Shown here piece after piece: positions 43,128 through 55,145 of a stretch of 64,000 nucleotides of DNA. The stretch is from Cristatella mucedo (taxonomy: Eukaryota > Bryozoa > Phylactolaemata > Cristatellidae). Position 1 is the stretch's first letter, and each line of letters opens with the position of its first letter. The translations under genes were made by a program, and so were the position numbers. The notes beneath the pieces were generated by a model, which saw only the letters and a list, made by a program, of their open reading frames with translations, was not told where the DNA came from and ran no database searches. The DNA is taken from contig WPIO01000003.1 of assembly GCA_009760855.2 (NCBI GenBank), forward strand, positions 12,818,501 to 12,882,500. The letters are read 5' to 3'.

Positions 43128-45465
43128 GCGACGGCGGTGGTCGGAGCGACCCGGCCATACGTCGGAGGGCGTCGCCGCCTGGGCTTTCCCTTATTACACC
43201 GAATGCCTTACTTCCGCTCGCGGTCGCCGCGACCCCGCGGCGCAGGGAGCACTCGCGCGACAGCTGCGTTGCCATCGTCTTGCGGCGATTATAAGTCTGC
43301 TGCGGCGGCGGCGGCACCGGGCCGTTCTCACCAGGCCTCCGCTGCGGTCGCGCCGGCCGCCGCCGACGGCGCCGCTCTGCGGCTCGCTCGCTTCTGCGGC
43401 CAGGAGAGGCGCGAGGCAGGAGAGAACGGCTCCGAGTGCGGCTCCGACTCTTCGCATTGCGGCCGCTCGAGCGCCCGCATTGGCCGCCCGCATCCGTCTT
43501 CGCTGCCGCTGCCGCTCCGCAGTTGCTCCTAGGGCCGGCGGCGCCCGGCGCACTTTTGATGGCCCCACCGGCCGCCACACCGTTCTTCGCAGCCCCATGC
43601 ACCAACGGTTCTCTTTCGAATCCAGTCACCACTACTGCGCCACACGACGCGAAACATCGCCGCGTCCGCCACGCGAGAGAGTTTGCGGCCGCCGCCGCCG
43701 CCGCCGCCGCATCGAGCTCCGATCAAGACTTACAGCGCCTCTCATTCGTTCTAGCGCCGAGATTTTGGCGACCGGACTCGAGCGACTGGCGAGAGGCCTT
43801 GCAACGCAGATGCGTGAGGAGCGGATTTCTGTCAAATTTTCGAGGTTCACGCCTCCTTGCGCGTGCACGCCGACCTGTCGCGCGGCGCCGTCGCTTTGGC
43901 GAGAACTTTGCTGGATCGTCGCCGCAGTCAAGCCTGACGACGAGCACTTGCCCTGCGGCGAGCACTTTCCTCCAGGGCAGGCGGCGCCGTGCGTCGCTCT
44001 CGAGCCGCTAGTGCGGTCAGCTTTCACTCAGCCACTTCCGGTCGGCCACTTTCTTTCACTCTTTCTTTTTGCCGATGCAGCCGCTCGGGTCGCCGCGGTC
44101 CTCCCGACGGTAGCGTACGCTGTAAGTTCTCTCGACCTGCTAACCTCACCGTCGCCGCTAGCGTGGGGTTCAACGCGTCGCGGGCGCGCTCTTTTGCGCC
44201 GCCCGTCAAAACGGCGGGCCAAGAGAGAATGCGCCCAGCTCGGGCGCCGCGCGCCGCGAGCAACGACGCCGCCGCGACGCCGGAGCGGTGCGAATCTCGG
44301 GGGCACCCACATCGCATCCGGCGGACGCGATCCGCGCCCGCCTCTCGCCCGTACGGCGGCGTGCGAAATGAGCAAACTCGGCGATGCTGAAGCAGGCGCT
44401 TGCTGGGTCGGAAAGGCACCAAGTCGCGACGGAAATCGAGCGAACGAAAACAAGATGGCCGCTCTCGTTTCTCGGCCGAGCGAGATACCTCGCCGCTGGA
44501 CGCCGCGGAGAAGACCCGCGAGGCCTATGAGGAATCCCTTTGCGTACAGCGAGCGACGAGCGGGCGCCCAGCGGGACGCGGCTGCAGCGACGTCAACTCA
44601 GGCGGCCAGCTTCGGGCGGGCAGAATTCTTGGCGCGGGATTCTCTCGCACTTATTTTTCGTCTGCCTCGCTCGGCGGCCCCTTATTCACGCTGCTGGCAG
44701 CTTGCCTGGCGGCAGTTCTCCCTGGCGAGCGAGAGCGTGCTCGTTCGCTTCCTCTTCCGCCGGCGCGCGCACGCGGGAGCCAGCGTTCGCCACGTAAGGA
44801 GCGCCTGGTAGAGGGAGGCGCAGCACGAACCCTGCGGCGCCTCAGACGCCTGTCATCGGATACGCGGGCACCACCCCAGTTCGGTAGTACAGGCCCTTCC
44901 GGCTCCAACTGGCCCGACGAGGTGAGTACAAAAAATGTCACACGCATTACTCGATCTCGCCCCGCCGACTCCGCGTCTGCGTGCAGCGCTCTGCTGAGAC
45001 GAGGAGACCATTGCCGGCGCTCGCAGGCGTTACCCCGACACAGACGGGCCGGAAGCTGCCCCCGCGCGCAGCTGACGACGAAGGTGAGTGCCGCCAATAC
45101 TCGCCAGTCTATGGCGCCAGGCCGGCGCCAGGCCGCCGCCGCCGCCGCCGCCGCCTTTACAGAGCTGCATCGGGTGCCGAGATTAGGGCCGCACGCAAAC
45201 GAGAGCGTGAAGCTCGATGGTGAGGTAGCACCTCAGTCTCAGTCTACCCGAGGAACGAGCTTACACGCCAGCTCGCGAGCGAAGCCGGCGCAAGTAGCGA
45301 CGCCGTCTGCTTGGCCGCCCGCGCGCGCGAGCGGGTTCGCGAGCACGCGCGCGAAGCACTCGCCTCGTCCGCTCGAGGCGCCGCTCATTTTGTCGTCCGC
45401 TCGAGACGCCGATCCGCTCCACTGGTTTAGCAAATCGTCCACGCTGAGGATCATTTTATTAACAC
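42560..45465. other. Large CpG-rich block with open frames on both strands
   Basis: About 2.9 kb of high GC and CpG density. Open frames exceed 600 codons on one strand and 470 on the other, but they overlap, pass through repeats and have Arg/Ala/Pro/Ser low complexity. No domain was recognised. Two consensus-like splice donors (GAGGTGAGT at about 44919 and AAGGTGAGT at about 45081) are present on the plus strand. A CpG-island promoter or 5' exon region is plausible but unproven. Confidence 0.5.
43045..43125. repeat. CGG triplet repeat, 27 units
   Basis: 81 bp of uninterrupted CGG (or CCG on the other strand) inside the CpG-rich block. Confidence 0.95.
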
Positions 45466-45570
45466 CCGTTAATTGAAAAATTGAATAATTGCATAAACGT
45501 AATGAAGTGATTATTTTATTATTAACGGTTCATTATTCTCTCGTCGATTGTATATAAAGAGTCCAACCCC
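45466..45570 (+). promoter_or_regulatory. AT-rich island with TATA box between CpG blocks
   Basis: A ~100 bp AT-rich window lies within GC-rich DNA. It has clustered homeodomain-type cores (TTAATTG, ATAATTG, ATTATT) and a perfect TATATAAAG at 45550-45558, followed by GC-rich DNA. A TATA promoter firing to the right near 45580, or an enhancer bound by homeodomain proteins, would fit. Both are inferences from sequence words. Confidence 0.35.
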
Positions 45571-45579
45571 GCGTCGCCT

Positions 45580-47050
45580 ACACTGTCTACGAGCTCCGCC
45601 GCCGCCGCCGCCGCAGCCGCCGCAGCCGCCGCAGCCGCCGACGACGACCGCGCTCGCTGTCGCGGCGTCGCTCGAAGCACCGCGACGAATGCGCGCTGAG
45701 GCGTTCGTCTGCTCGAATCGGCACCGCCGCGAGTGCGCGCGAGCGCTGCTGAGCGCGCGGGAGCTCGATGATGGCGCGTGCTTTTTTCGTCGACACTCTT
45801 GCCGCGACGCGGGTAAGGAGGCTGCTCTGACGAGCGGCGATGGCAACTGCTCCGCGCGCGCCGCTCGTCCTCCCGAGCGGCGCGCGTGGAGCGCGAGCGC
45901 GCAGTGCGTGCACTCTGTGCGCTTGCGCTCAGTCGAGGCAGTGCTTCGGCGGCCGGGGTCGGCGATAGCGGCGCGCGGGCCGACCTGAAGCGGATAGGGA
46001 GTCGGTTTGAATTGGACAGAGTGAGTGCGCAGGAGCGGTGAGAGGCGAGCGTTCGTGACGACGGACAGTAGACGGAAGTGCGGAGTCCGTCCGTCCGCGC
46101 ACGTTTGTGCGTGCGCGAGTGCGCGCGCGAGTGCGCGCGCGTGCGCGCGCGAGTAAAGAGAGTGAGAGAATGGACGGAATGAAGCGAAGAAAGAGTGAGG
46201 TGAAGAGCACAGTGCAGCGACGACAAGAGAGCGGTATATTACGGCAAGGAAGTGCGCAAATGGCGGCGGGAGAAGAGAGAAGGGAGAAAAGGATGTGGAA
46301 GAAGAGACGGAAAAACGAGAGCGAGGCAGAAGCGGAAGAGGAAGGAGCTGAGCGAGGATGGCTTGCGCGAAAACGGGTGGGCGCCGCATCAAGCGATCGG
46401 GCAGCGGTGTCCGGCAGCGCAACAGTCGAAACTTGAAGTGCGCGACTTCCCGTCGCCGGAGTGTTGCTCCTCCGCTCGGGCAGTCGGCGGATGCGGCGGC
46501 CATCTCGCGCGCCATTGCGGGCACGGCCGCTGCAGCCGCTCGACGACCGGTCGATGGGTAGATCGCCGCTAGACGCTCGAGCGCGCTCGGCGCGCTCAGC
46601 TTCGCAGCTTCTGCGGTGGCGGCGCGCGGCAGCCGGGGAACCTCGCTCGCTCGCGCTTGCGGCAGCGAGCAGGCGAGCGAGGCTTCCGCGCAGCCGCCGC
46701 CGTAAAGTGCTGCAGGAGCGGTCCCGCTTGGCGCCACGGCGCTGCTGTCTGCTGCCGTTTGACACATTCATTAACCTTCGCTATTAATTGAACGCTTTCG
46801 CCAAACGCTCTCGCGGAGCATAAAACGCTTACTGCCCGCAGCTGGGTCCGCGCCGACGCCAGTCAAGTCGGCCGAGCCCACCGCCCCCACCCCGAGCCAC
46901 CGCAACCCACTTCGGCCCACTCCCCCCGCCCGCCACGAAGCCCAATCGTCCCCCATGCGCGGCGGCGGTCGCTTCGGCTGGGAGTCCGCCGATCGAGAGT
47001 CCGCTCGATTGGGTCGTGGCAGCCTCGTCCTCGCCACCTCCCCTCCCCTC
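45580..47050. other. CpG-rich block 2
   Basis: Dense CpG and CGC/GCC repeats (a CCGCCG run at 45597-45640), with a CG/CA alternating tract at 46101-46152. Minus-strand frames of 418 and 280 residues overlap each other and are low complexity. No domain was recognised. Confidence 0.5.
46101..46152. repeat. CG-rich alternating purine-pyrimidine tract
   Basis: GCGCGCG-type alternating sequence with GTGCG interruptions, able to form Z-DNA. Confidence 0.8.
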
Positions 47051-49460
47051 CCCCCCGACGAACTTTCCGCTAGCTGTTTACGTCTTGAATTGTGATCCGA
47101 GCATAGTGCACCATTTTATTTACTTTGAGTCGTGATGCCGGTGGCAGCCCTGTCAAGTCGACAGTGCTGGGAAACGCTGCAAAAATAACAGACGTCTGCA
47201 CCGGCCTCACCCTACGCACTTGCTCCGACAACGGAGCAGCCACCGGCACCACGTTGCAGCGCCACACCCCGATTAGCCTGCCCGTCCTGGGAGGATTTTG
47301 CACCGGGTTGCCGAGACACGGTGGCGCAGGACATTGTGGACCTTACGCAATGACTAGCAGGCTACACGTAGCGAGCACGTTATGTTGATTTAGTGGATCT
47401 TGTCACATTAAACCAAAAATGTATCTTTTCTTATTGACTCAGAATATCTTCTAAGGCAATCGTCGGATATGCTGCTTCAAATTTGCACTCGACTTTCCCT
47501 CCATATTTCTCTCTCCTTCTCTCTCTCTCTCTCTCGTTCTCTCTTTCTCTTCCTCTTTCACTCTCTCTCTTACCCTGTTTATCTACTATCGCTAGCCCGC
47601 TTACGATTTCTACTGCGCATCTAAGTTTTGGGTCTCACTCAAGTATATTCGGGTATAGTGTGACCATATAATCGCATTCGTACAATATAACATACAATAT
47701 AACTCATTTTCAGGTTTTAAATCCACATTTGCGTGCACCTGTAAATACCCGCCGCCGGGCGCACAAAAACAAGCGGGTGCCACAAACACCGCACGCGCAC
47801 ACACAAGTAGAGGCAATACTTACGACTCAAATTGTCTATCGGAGAGCCGTGACTGTCTTATTCTCGTGAATTCTCGCAGTGTAACGGGCAAACTATGATG
47901 CGTGAACTGAAGAGGAGAAGCAGATTCTGCGAGCGGTTGTGCGGCGGGCGCCATCATTCCACGATCGAGGCGAAATTCTCTTGTGGCGCTCGGCTCCATA
48001 GCAGACGGCCTCCTTCGGTCCCGGTCGGCATTTTTTTTTTAAATTGCCCGCTCGAGCGCATTCGCCGATAGAGCCACGAATTCACTCCCGTCAACCACTC
48101 CCGTCAGCTGCGTCAAGGACGAGGCAGCAAACCGCATGAGCTCGTGGGGCTTTGCCCTACTTTCCTGGACCCGCTCAGTGTCGCGTGCAGCGGCCCGATA
48201 CGCTCACCGGTCGCCGACCGCAGCAGGCGTGCTATGTGCAGCTTGATCCCCGGCTATTTGCAAATATAAATGTGCGCATTCATTCAAGCGTTCACCGGGA
48301 CTCGGCGCGAGCACGTGAGCGAAAATGTGGAGCCGCCAGTGGCGGCTTTCAATTGCAGCGCTAAGCGCCAAATGAAAATGCCTATCGGTTTCTCACTCGG
48401 TAGAGCGCTGGCCGGCTCGGTAGCAACGTGTAGAGATTGCGGGATCTTTCAACGCTAGAGTCAGAATTTGAATCCGGCGTCAGCATATTACCGTAGATGG
48501 CCCTACGATCTCGCTCTCTCGATATTTTGAAACTACTTTGCGAGACACGCACATCGCAGGGAGGGGGCGATGCGCCAAAATATTTTGTAAGTGGCAAAAC
48601 CTAATGGAAACACGGCCACTTTCGTGTAATGAAAAAAATATTCCTTTTATTCAGAGTAAATTTGAGGCATCCTATTCCTGCGGGCTACTGCCTGAGAATG
48701 AAAACCTGCCCTCTTCTTTATGACCTTTGTCACTCGTGACTCGTCGCTACTAATTGGCTTGACTGAAAAACCAGAATGCGCGTCCAGTCGGCAAGATAGC
48801 GTGTAGGACGCTGCGATACATGAAATATTGTTTCCATCCAACTCTTGCTTAAACTTTTTACCGCTGCGAACGGACCCTAACTCGCTGTCTGTGGATAGCG
48901 ATCGTTCGACCGGCGTCGGTAGAGCGAAAGATACTGCATAATAATGCCAAGGAGTCACTTCCTGCTCTGCCCTTCTAATCCAGAAGAAGTTTGAGTTTTG
49001 GATGCCGCAAATGGCTGCTGTTAAGCTTACGGCCGAGTCTCGGCGTGCTGAGTTTGCGAAGCATAAAAAGCGCGCCGCGCGAGTAAATGCATCCAACGCA
49101 CCAGTATTGGCTACCGAGCCCTCGCTTTCGGCGAAAGCTGGATCTCAATCGTCTCGTCTGGGGCGGCCGGCTGCCATCTTTTAAAACACCGAACGACCGA
49201 TGGCCGTCAGCTTCCGATGGCACACTGAGCGAAAAAACTTCTCCGCCCAGGGAGGAATGATTTCGCACTGCCTCTACGAGTCAGGGGCGTCATCAGTTGT
49301 CTGCGCGTGCGCGGGGCACGAGCAGCTTATAGCGATGCAGACCTGCAGGTCCTCGGAGCCTCTTTCGTTGAGCATGTTCACTATCTTACTGATCACTTTC
49401 TCTCTATCCCGCACTTGTTTTAAGCGATCTTCCATGTTTCCGTATTTATTCAACCCAGTT
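47050..49460. other. Gene-poor stretch with a short CT tract
   Basis: CT-rich run at 47510-47570. No gene with a recognisable domain was seen on either strand. Confidence 0.5.
48384..48490 (+). repeat. Possible tRNA-like SINE head
   Basis: An A-box-like stretch TCGGTAGAGCGCTGGC is followed about 60 bp later by a B-box-like GAATTTGAATCCGG. The spacing and words resemble a degraded tRNA or a third SINE family. A full cloverleaf could not be folded by eye and no second copy was found. Confidence 0.35.
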
Positions 49461-49468
49461 TCTCTTTG

Positions 49469-49662
<194 letters not shown>

Positions 49663-49848
49663 CCGGTGCACTCACTCTTTGTATACTCCTCGAGTGGTCC
49701 CAGCGCACTGCGAACCACCGCTCAACCTATTTATTATTTTGCCTATTCTTATTGCGCTACTAGAGTCTAACATCCGTGAGTGCGTACAATAGCGTGCAGT
49801 CTCGCGCTTTGCTGCCGCACTTGCAGCCACTGTCATAATATTAAGAAT

Positions 49849-50263
<415 letters not shown>

Positions 50264-50288
50264 GTATATATATATATATATATATATA

Positions 50289-50330
<42 letters not shown>

Positions 50331-50380
50331 ATATATATAAGGTATATATACAATAATAACAATACACCTAATAAAGTGCC

Positions 50381-50461
<81 letters not shown>
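50264..50461. repeat. TA and GA microsatellites with LINE-A tail scrap
   Basis: TA arrays at 50264-50345 and 50384-50420, then GA at 50420-50461. Between them 50350-50384 reads AATAATAACAATACACCTAA and AAAGTGCCCTCA, the first bases of a minus-oriented LINE-A tail cut by the microsatellite. Confidence 0.85.
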
Positions 50462-50463
<2 letters not shown>

Positions 50464-50754
50464 CATGGATATCCAGCTTTGCCTGCAGAGTGCTGCTGCC
50501 ACCGCCGCCACTGTGGCTGCAGCTCGCACGCGCTCCAGTCAATCACACGAGCGGCCATTGCATCGCCAGATGTTCTCATGGTCGGTTGCGAAGAATCAGA
50601 GGACGGTATTAAGAGATAAAAGACTGACGTGAATCAAATGGCTGCTGCTGCCGCTGCGGGCAAAGTCTGTAGTAGCAGTCAAATCGTCTTCTGTACATTG
50701 TTTTCTCGCAAAGGCATCTGTACGAGCGGCTCGTCAAGTTGTTTAGCTATGCCT

Positions 50755-51100
50755 CCTCCAATCGTTTAGCCTCCTCTAATCTATCTCAAATTCTCCCTTG
50801 AAGACCGCACCTTTGTTCGCATGCTCCCAAAACCTGGAGCCCACTTCTGACTGATGTCGCGACGTACCCGACGTACTTGAAAAGGTTTAAAACAAAGTGA
50901 AAGCGAAAGCGAAATCTTCTCGGCATCAGCTAGAATTCGGCGAGAATTTTTCTTTGCCTATTTGTTGTTTGCCTACGCCGCATGCTACGACTAACCATTC
51001 GATAGCCGCCGCTTCCTTTCCAGCGCGTGCAAAGTGCCTGAAAAGAGTTTTTATTCTCTTAGAGCGATATGCAAATATATTAGTAACGTTAGGGTTATTA
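50755..51100 (+). mobile_element. Diverged LINE-A 3' end
   Basis: Plus-strand LINE-A with mutated last ORF codons (CGCATGCTCCCAAAACCTGG), UTR and a degraded hairpin tail (AAGTGCCTGAAAAGAG then TTATTCTCTTAGAGCG). A second possible tail scrap lies at 51145-51190. Confidence 0.7.
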
Positions 51101-51540
51101 TTAGTATTAGTATTGCATCCTTCATTTCCGGCGTATTTTTCTAGTTCCTAGACAGAGATTTAGTTTTCGTGAGGTATTATACGAATGCTTCAGTGTTGTT
51201 ATTAAGCGAACACTTTAATACGCGTTTCTTGTTTTGCGTGGAAAAGCCACGCTTTGGCTGGCTTGGGATTTCGGCTCACTCCGACGCCGCGAGCGCGCCT
51301 TCGCGCGAGCGCGGCGTCGGAGCGGCGGGTCTGCAGGGGGCTAGCTTACTGCGGCCCCCTGCGCCGGACGAAGACTGCCGGAAGGATGAAGTTGCATTAC
51401 GCGTCGAAGTGTCAAGTCCCCGGCTGGCATCTGTCGTCGGCGGCCCAGGAGGTGGAGGGTTGCTCGCTCCGTGTGTGGCCACGAGCTGGCAGATTAGTCT
51501 GGCATTGGTCGGAATCGCTGCCCCGCTGCCCCGCTTATGC

Positions 51541-51542
<2 letters not shown>

Positions 51543-51606
<64 letters not shown>

Positions 51607-51650
51607 TGATGCTGCCGCTGCCGCCACCGCTGCTGCTGCTGCTGCTGCTA
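51543..51650. repeat. CTG/CAG triplet repeats
   Basis: 20 uninterrupted CTG units (51543-51602), a short mixed stretch, then about seven more (51629-51649). On the minus strand it is CAG. Confidence 0.95.
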
Positions 51651-51773
51651 CCCTGCTGGCGCGTGCGCGACGACCTTTGCAGCGGCGAGCTCTCTAAGCC
51701 AGGCTCTCTCTTCTTCCTCCTATTTCTTGTTCTTTCTCTCTTCCTCTTGCTCATTTTCCTTCTTCACATCGTC

Positions 51774-51836
51774 CTCCTCCTCCTCCTCCTCCTCCTCCTC
51801 TTCCTCCTCCTCCTCCTCCTCTTCCTCCTCATCTTC
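51774..51836. repeat. CTC/TCC triplet repeats
   Basis: A polypyrimidine CTC repeat with a few TTC steps, about 60 bp. Confidence 0.9.
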
Positions 51837-53373
51837 TACTATCTCTCGGTCGCCCTACGCGTGGCTACGGGCGACGTTCTGGCCGCGCGCGAGCCAGCGA
51901 AAGCGGTACTTCGAGCGCCCTCCTGCGGCGGCGGTACTTCGAGCGCCCACCCGCGCCGAGCGCCGCCGCCGCATCAGGAGGTAGCTCGGCGTTGCTCGAG
52001 AGTGGAAGATCCGTCTGGGAGAGCTCGCGCCCTATCGTCGCGCGCGCTTCCGCTTCGCGCGAGGAGCGCGTGCAAAAGAGTGCACGCGCTCCTCCGAGGA
52101 CTCGCTCGCGGCGACACTACCTCAGCTTGGAACAGCTACTCAGTCTCCAGAGATACGCTCGCTATCTATTGCTTTAGAGAATGTTTACTTTGCTTAGAAA
52201 GATGTAAGCAAATTTCCTAAGTATTAAGCGCCAGGTGTTTGTTATATTATTATTATATTTGTATTATCGTATTATATCATTTTTATTATTATTATATTTG
52301 CTTCTTCCCCTTTTTTCGCTCTCGCCCCGCTACGAGACTACGCTCCGAGTAGATAGCTGAGCGGTGCTTAGAATCCGGCATTGCTGAGTGTTCCGACGGC
52401 CGCGGACAGGACATATCTTGTCACCTATCCAGCCACGTTACTCTGGTTAATCACCGGAGCCTCTTCGGCGTTTGAACCGCACGCCAGCTTGAAAACCTAA
52501 CCTTTAGAAGCATTTCTTACCGGGCGTACGTGCGAGGGTAGTGACTCGGCAGAGTATCGTAGAAGTGGTTGAAAATTGATCTACGAAAAAACCTAAGTAT
52601 ACCTACGGAACCTAAAAGGAAATGTGCAAGACGTGCGCGCCGGCGCAACAAAAAAAAAAAAGAGTTTCGCGCGATGTCACGATGCCAAAGTTCTGCTCGG
52701 TCTCGGCTGCTGCTCTGCTGCTTGGTCGGCGCTGCACCGCCTGCAGAGCTGCGAGCTCGTAGCTTACGTAATACCGGTAGGGTCGCTTTAGCGCCCTACC
52801 GGCCGGCCTATTCTATATTCGCTGGAGCCGCGATTTTACGGCAGAATTAAAGCAAGCTTAAGCTTGTAATGCCGCCCGCGCTTGGCAGGCTGAGTGGCGT
52901 GCACATCCCACTGAAACTAGCTCTCGCTGCGAAGCAGCGGAAGATAATCGTCCGATCTCGCTCTCGTCGCGTAACGAGTGCGCGCGCCTCGAGCAATTCT
53001 TGGCGTTCATGCGCATTCTAGTTCACTAGTGGACTCGAGCTGACTACATCGCGAACGAATTCTTGCGTTTCTTCGCTATCCCGCATCAAAATGGCTGACT
53101 GCGGGATTTGACACGCGCAAACAAACTGACCTAGATTCCGACTCTGACTCCAGCGCCATTTCTCCACTATTCCGAAGCCTCAGTGCGATGACCGCCACGA
53201 AATGTGACGACGCAATTAGGCTACCAGCTGCAGCGGACACTCCTGGCAGCCGATTTTGCGCTAATGCTCCCTTTGCTTCTCTCGCAGTGCCAGCGCTTAC
53301 GCTCACGCGGTTTTGGTTGGCTTCGTTCGCCCTCAGATCGCGCTTGTTTCGGCGGCGAAGCTGAAAAAAAGGA

Positions 53374-53613
53374 ATGGCATCCGCCATGCAAACGCCGCCG
53401 GAGACGCCCACGGAGCCCATTCCGTCGCCTGAAGCGGAGTCGGGCGGCGAAAGTGCGGCGGAGGTGAAGAGAAAAAAGAGACGCAACAGGACGACGTTCA
53501 CCAGCTACCAGCTCGAAGAGATGGAGCGCGTGTTCCAGAAGACCCACTACCCGGATGTGTACGCGCGCGAGCAGCTGGCCATGAGGTGCGATCTGACCGA
53601 GGCCAGAGTGCAG
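53374..53613 (+). CDS. Alx: Alx/Cart1-like homeobox gene, first recognised coding exon
   Basis: Encodes a sequence-specific transcription factor of the paired-class aristaless-like group, acting in the nucleus. From the ATG at 53374 the exon gives 80 codons: a Pro/Glu/Ser-rich N-terminus (residues 1-30), a basic KRKKRR stretch leading into the homeodomain, and homeodomain positions 1-46 with [17 protein letters not shown] and [15 protein letters not shown]. It ends after ARVQ at 53613, with donor CAG/GTTCGT. F8, F20 and Y25 are present, while position 16 is Met instead of Leu. An in-frame TGA at 53362 bounds the reading upstream, so either the ATG at 53374 (or 53386) is the start or an unseen acceptor lies in the 10 bp between. 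Known Alx proteins have a longer N-terminus, so a missing upstream exon is possible. The homeodomain continues in the exon at 62365. Confidence 0.88.
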
Positions 53614-53750
53614 GTTCGTCGCGCGCCGCGCCGTCAGCGCCGACTGTGTGCGCGCTCGCTGGTTAGCAGGCGCATGTCGGCGCCCGTCGGAGAGACAAAA
53701 AGTCGTCAGGTTTGAGCTGAAATGTCCGAGCGTCGGCGAGCCGTGCGCGG

Positions 53751-53848
53751 CGTCGCGCGAGCCCTTCGCTTGCGCACGTGCGCGCGCAGGGCTCGCGCGA
53801 CGTTTGCAGTCGCGCAGGCGCAGCCGTAAAGTCGTCCTGCAGGACGAC
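53751..53848. repeat. Two perfect inverted repeats just after Alx exon
   Basis: First, 15 bp arms CGTCGCGCGAGCCCT (53751-53765) and its exact complement (53788-53802), with a 22-base spacer. Second, an 18 bp perfect palindrome GTCGTCCTGCAGGACGAC (53831-53848). Both lie within 250 bp of the splice donor. Confidence 0.85.
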
Positions 53849-53929
53849 TAGATAGACTGACCCGCTAGACATTGACCCTCTGCTATTGATTTCCTTCGAT
53901 TTCTCGTCGCTAGTTGGTTCCATCTTCCA

Positions 53930-54185
53930 GCCTTAAATCCTTCAGAGACCGCGCCTTCATTTCACTCACTCCCAAAGCCTCGAGCTCGCTGCCGACTGAC
54001 GTCGCGACGTCGTCGCCGACTTGAGATTACACAGGAAGTGAAAAGTCCACACACGCTTCTCGCAGCATTTGATCCGTCAGAAGGAATTTTCTCGTATGCA
54101 CTTATGCTTGCAGAAATTGTGCCTATTGCCTCTTTTAGTAGTTGGCACGCTTCCTTTTTAGAGAGATTTAGCTCTTCTTTCGCAG
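53930..54185 (+). mobile_element. Diverged LINE-A 3' fragment in Alx intron
   Basis: Reads CCTTAAATCCTTCAGAGACC and ACTCCCAAAGCCTCGAGCTC, matching the last ORF codons of LINE-A, then a degraded UTR and a tail-like AGAGATTTAGCTCTTCT at 54163-54180. Confidence 0.65.
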
Positions 54186-54324
54186 AAGAAGGTAAAGCTC
54201 ACAGGCGAGCTAGTGAAGCTTACGGTACCATTGTTTTCTCGCAACTGGCCAGCTATCATTTAGCAGACGACGGCGACAGTCCCTGTTGCACGAGTATCGT
54301 AAGCCCCTGTATAGCGTACGCTGC

Positions 54325-54418
54325 GCTCCAGTATCCAGCCTCTATCCAGCCTCTATCTATCTATCCAGCCTCTATCTACGTCTATCTATCTTATCTATCT
54401 ATCCAGCCTCTATCTATG
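54325..54418. repeat. CTAT / CCAGCCTCTAT minisatellite
   Basis: Several copies of ATCCAGCCTCTATCTATCT-type units interleaved with CTAT tetranucleotides. Confidence 0.8.
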
Positions 54419-54747
54419 GAAGCTTTGCTTCATCGTAACCTTTGCCAGCTGCTGCCAAGCAGCCATGCTGCCATGGTGGTCCAGGCGCGACATTCAGCCA
54501 CGACTCAGGGGCACCTGCTATTATTGACCTTGCCCTTGAGCGGCGCTCCCCAATCTGAAAGTTTGGAAGTATAAATATTTCTGTTATATATGTATTTATA
54601 TGCAAGTGCGTACACTGTATACGAAAAGCCAGTGGCGCTATGTGTACTATGCATATACATAAGGTGCCTGAATATTTGTATTCAAATGTGGGTATATTTA
54701 GACGTAAACGTACTCTAAAATGCACAACCATATACGACATATGCACG

Positions 54748-54749
54748 CA

Positions 54750-54799
<50 letters not shown>
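54748..54799. repeat. CA microsatellite
   Basis: About 50 bp of CA dinucleotides with CG at the left end. Confidence 0.95.
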
Positions 54800-54800
<1 letters not shown>

Positions 54801-55145
54801 ACACTTGGTGCGAGGCAGCAGCAGCAGCGTCGAGTACTAACAGAAGCGCAGCTTTTTCTCAGAAAAAGCGTTCGATTAGCGTCTGCAGCAACTCCATGTT
54901 CTTCGATTGAGATTGATGCCGCCTTTGCACTCACTTATCACACGCTGTATGTCCTCCTCCTAAGCCAAAAGACGTGGATGGAATTTAGCAGTGGCACTAG
55001 CGCGGCGACGTCGACCTGAAAGGCTCTGTCGGTCTGGCTTGGTTTTTTCGGCCTCGTGTACAGTATTTTACGAAACGCGCGCGCCTCTGCAAATAGATAC
55101 GCAGTATTGAAAGCGACGGCCAGTGAAAAAGATAAACGACAGTTT

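Larger units (their letters stand above)
51190..53370. other. GC-rich region upstream of the Alx exon
   Basis: Contains two triplet repeats and two perfect hairpins (51279-51322 and 52061-52094), but no recognised coding sequence. A pyrimidine-rich AG (CTTCTCTCGCAG ending at about 53287) could be a splice acceptor for a 5' non-coding or coding exon boundary of the gene at 53374. Confidence 0.5.

Noticed and set aside
42976-44811. Open frame of 611 codons on the plus strand
   Set aside because: It runs through the CGG repeat as polyarginine, is Arg/Ala/Pro-rich throughout, overlaps long frames on the other strand and in other frames, and shows no domain. GC-rich DNA lacks stop codons by composition.
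45511-46767. Open frame of 418 codons on the minus strand
   Set aside because: Ala/Arg/Ser/Pro low complexity in a CpG-rich block, with a 280-codon frame overlapping on the same strand. Nothing recognisable.
48647-49268. Overlapping minus-strand frames of 149 and 97 codons
   Set aside because: Checked for a THAP-like or zinc-binding pattern. The Cys and His spacing does not fit and no domain was recognised.
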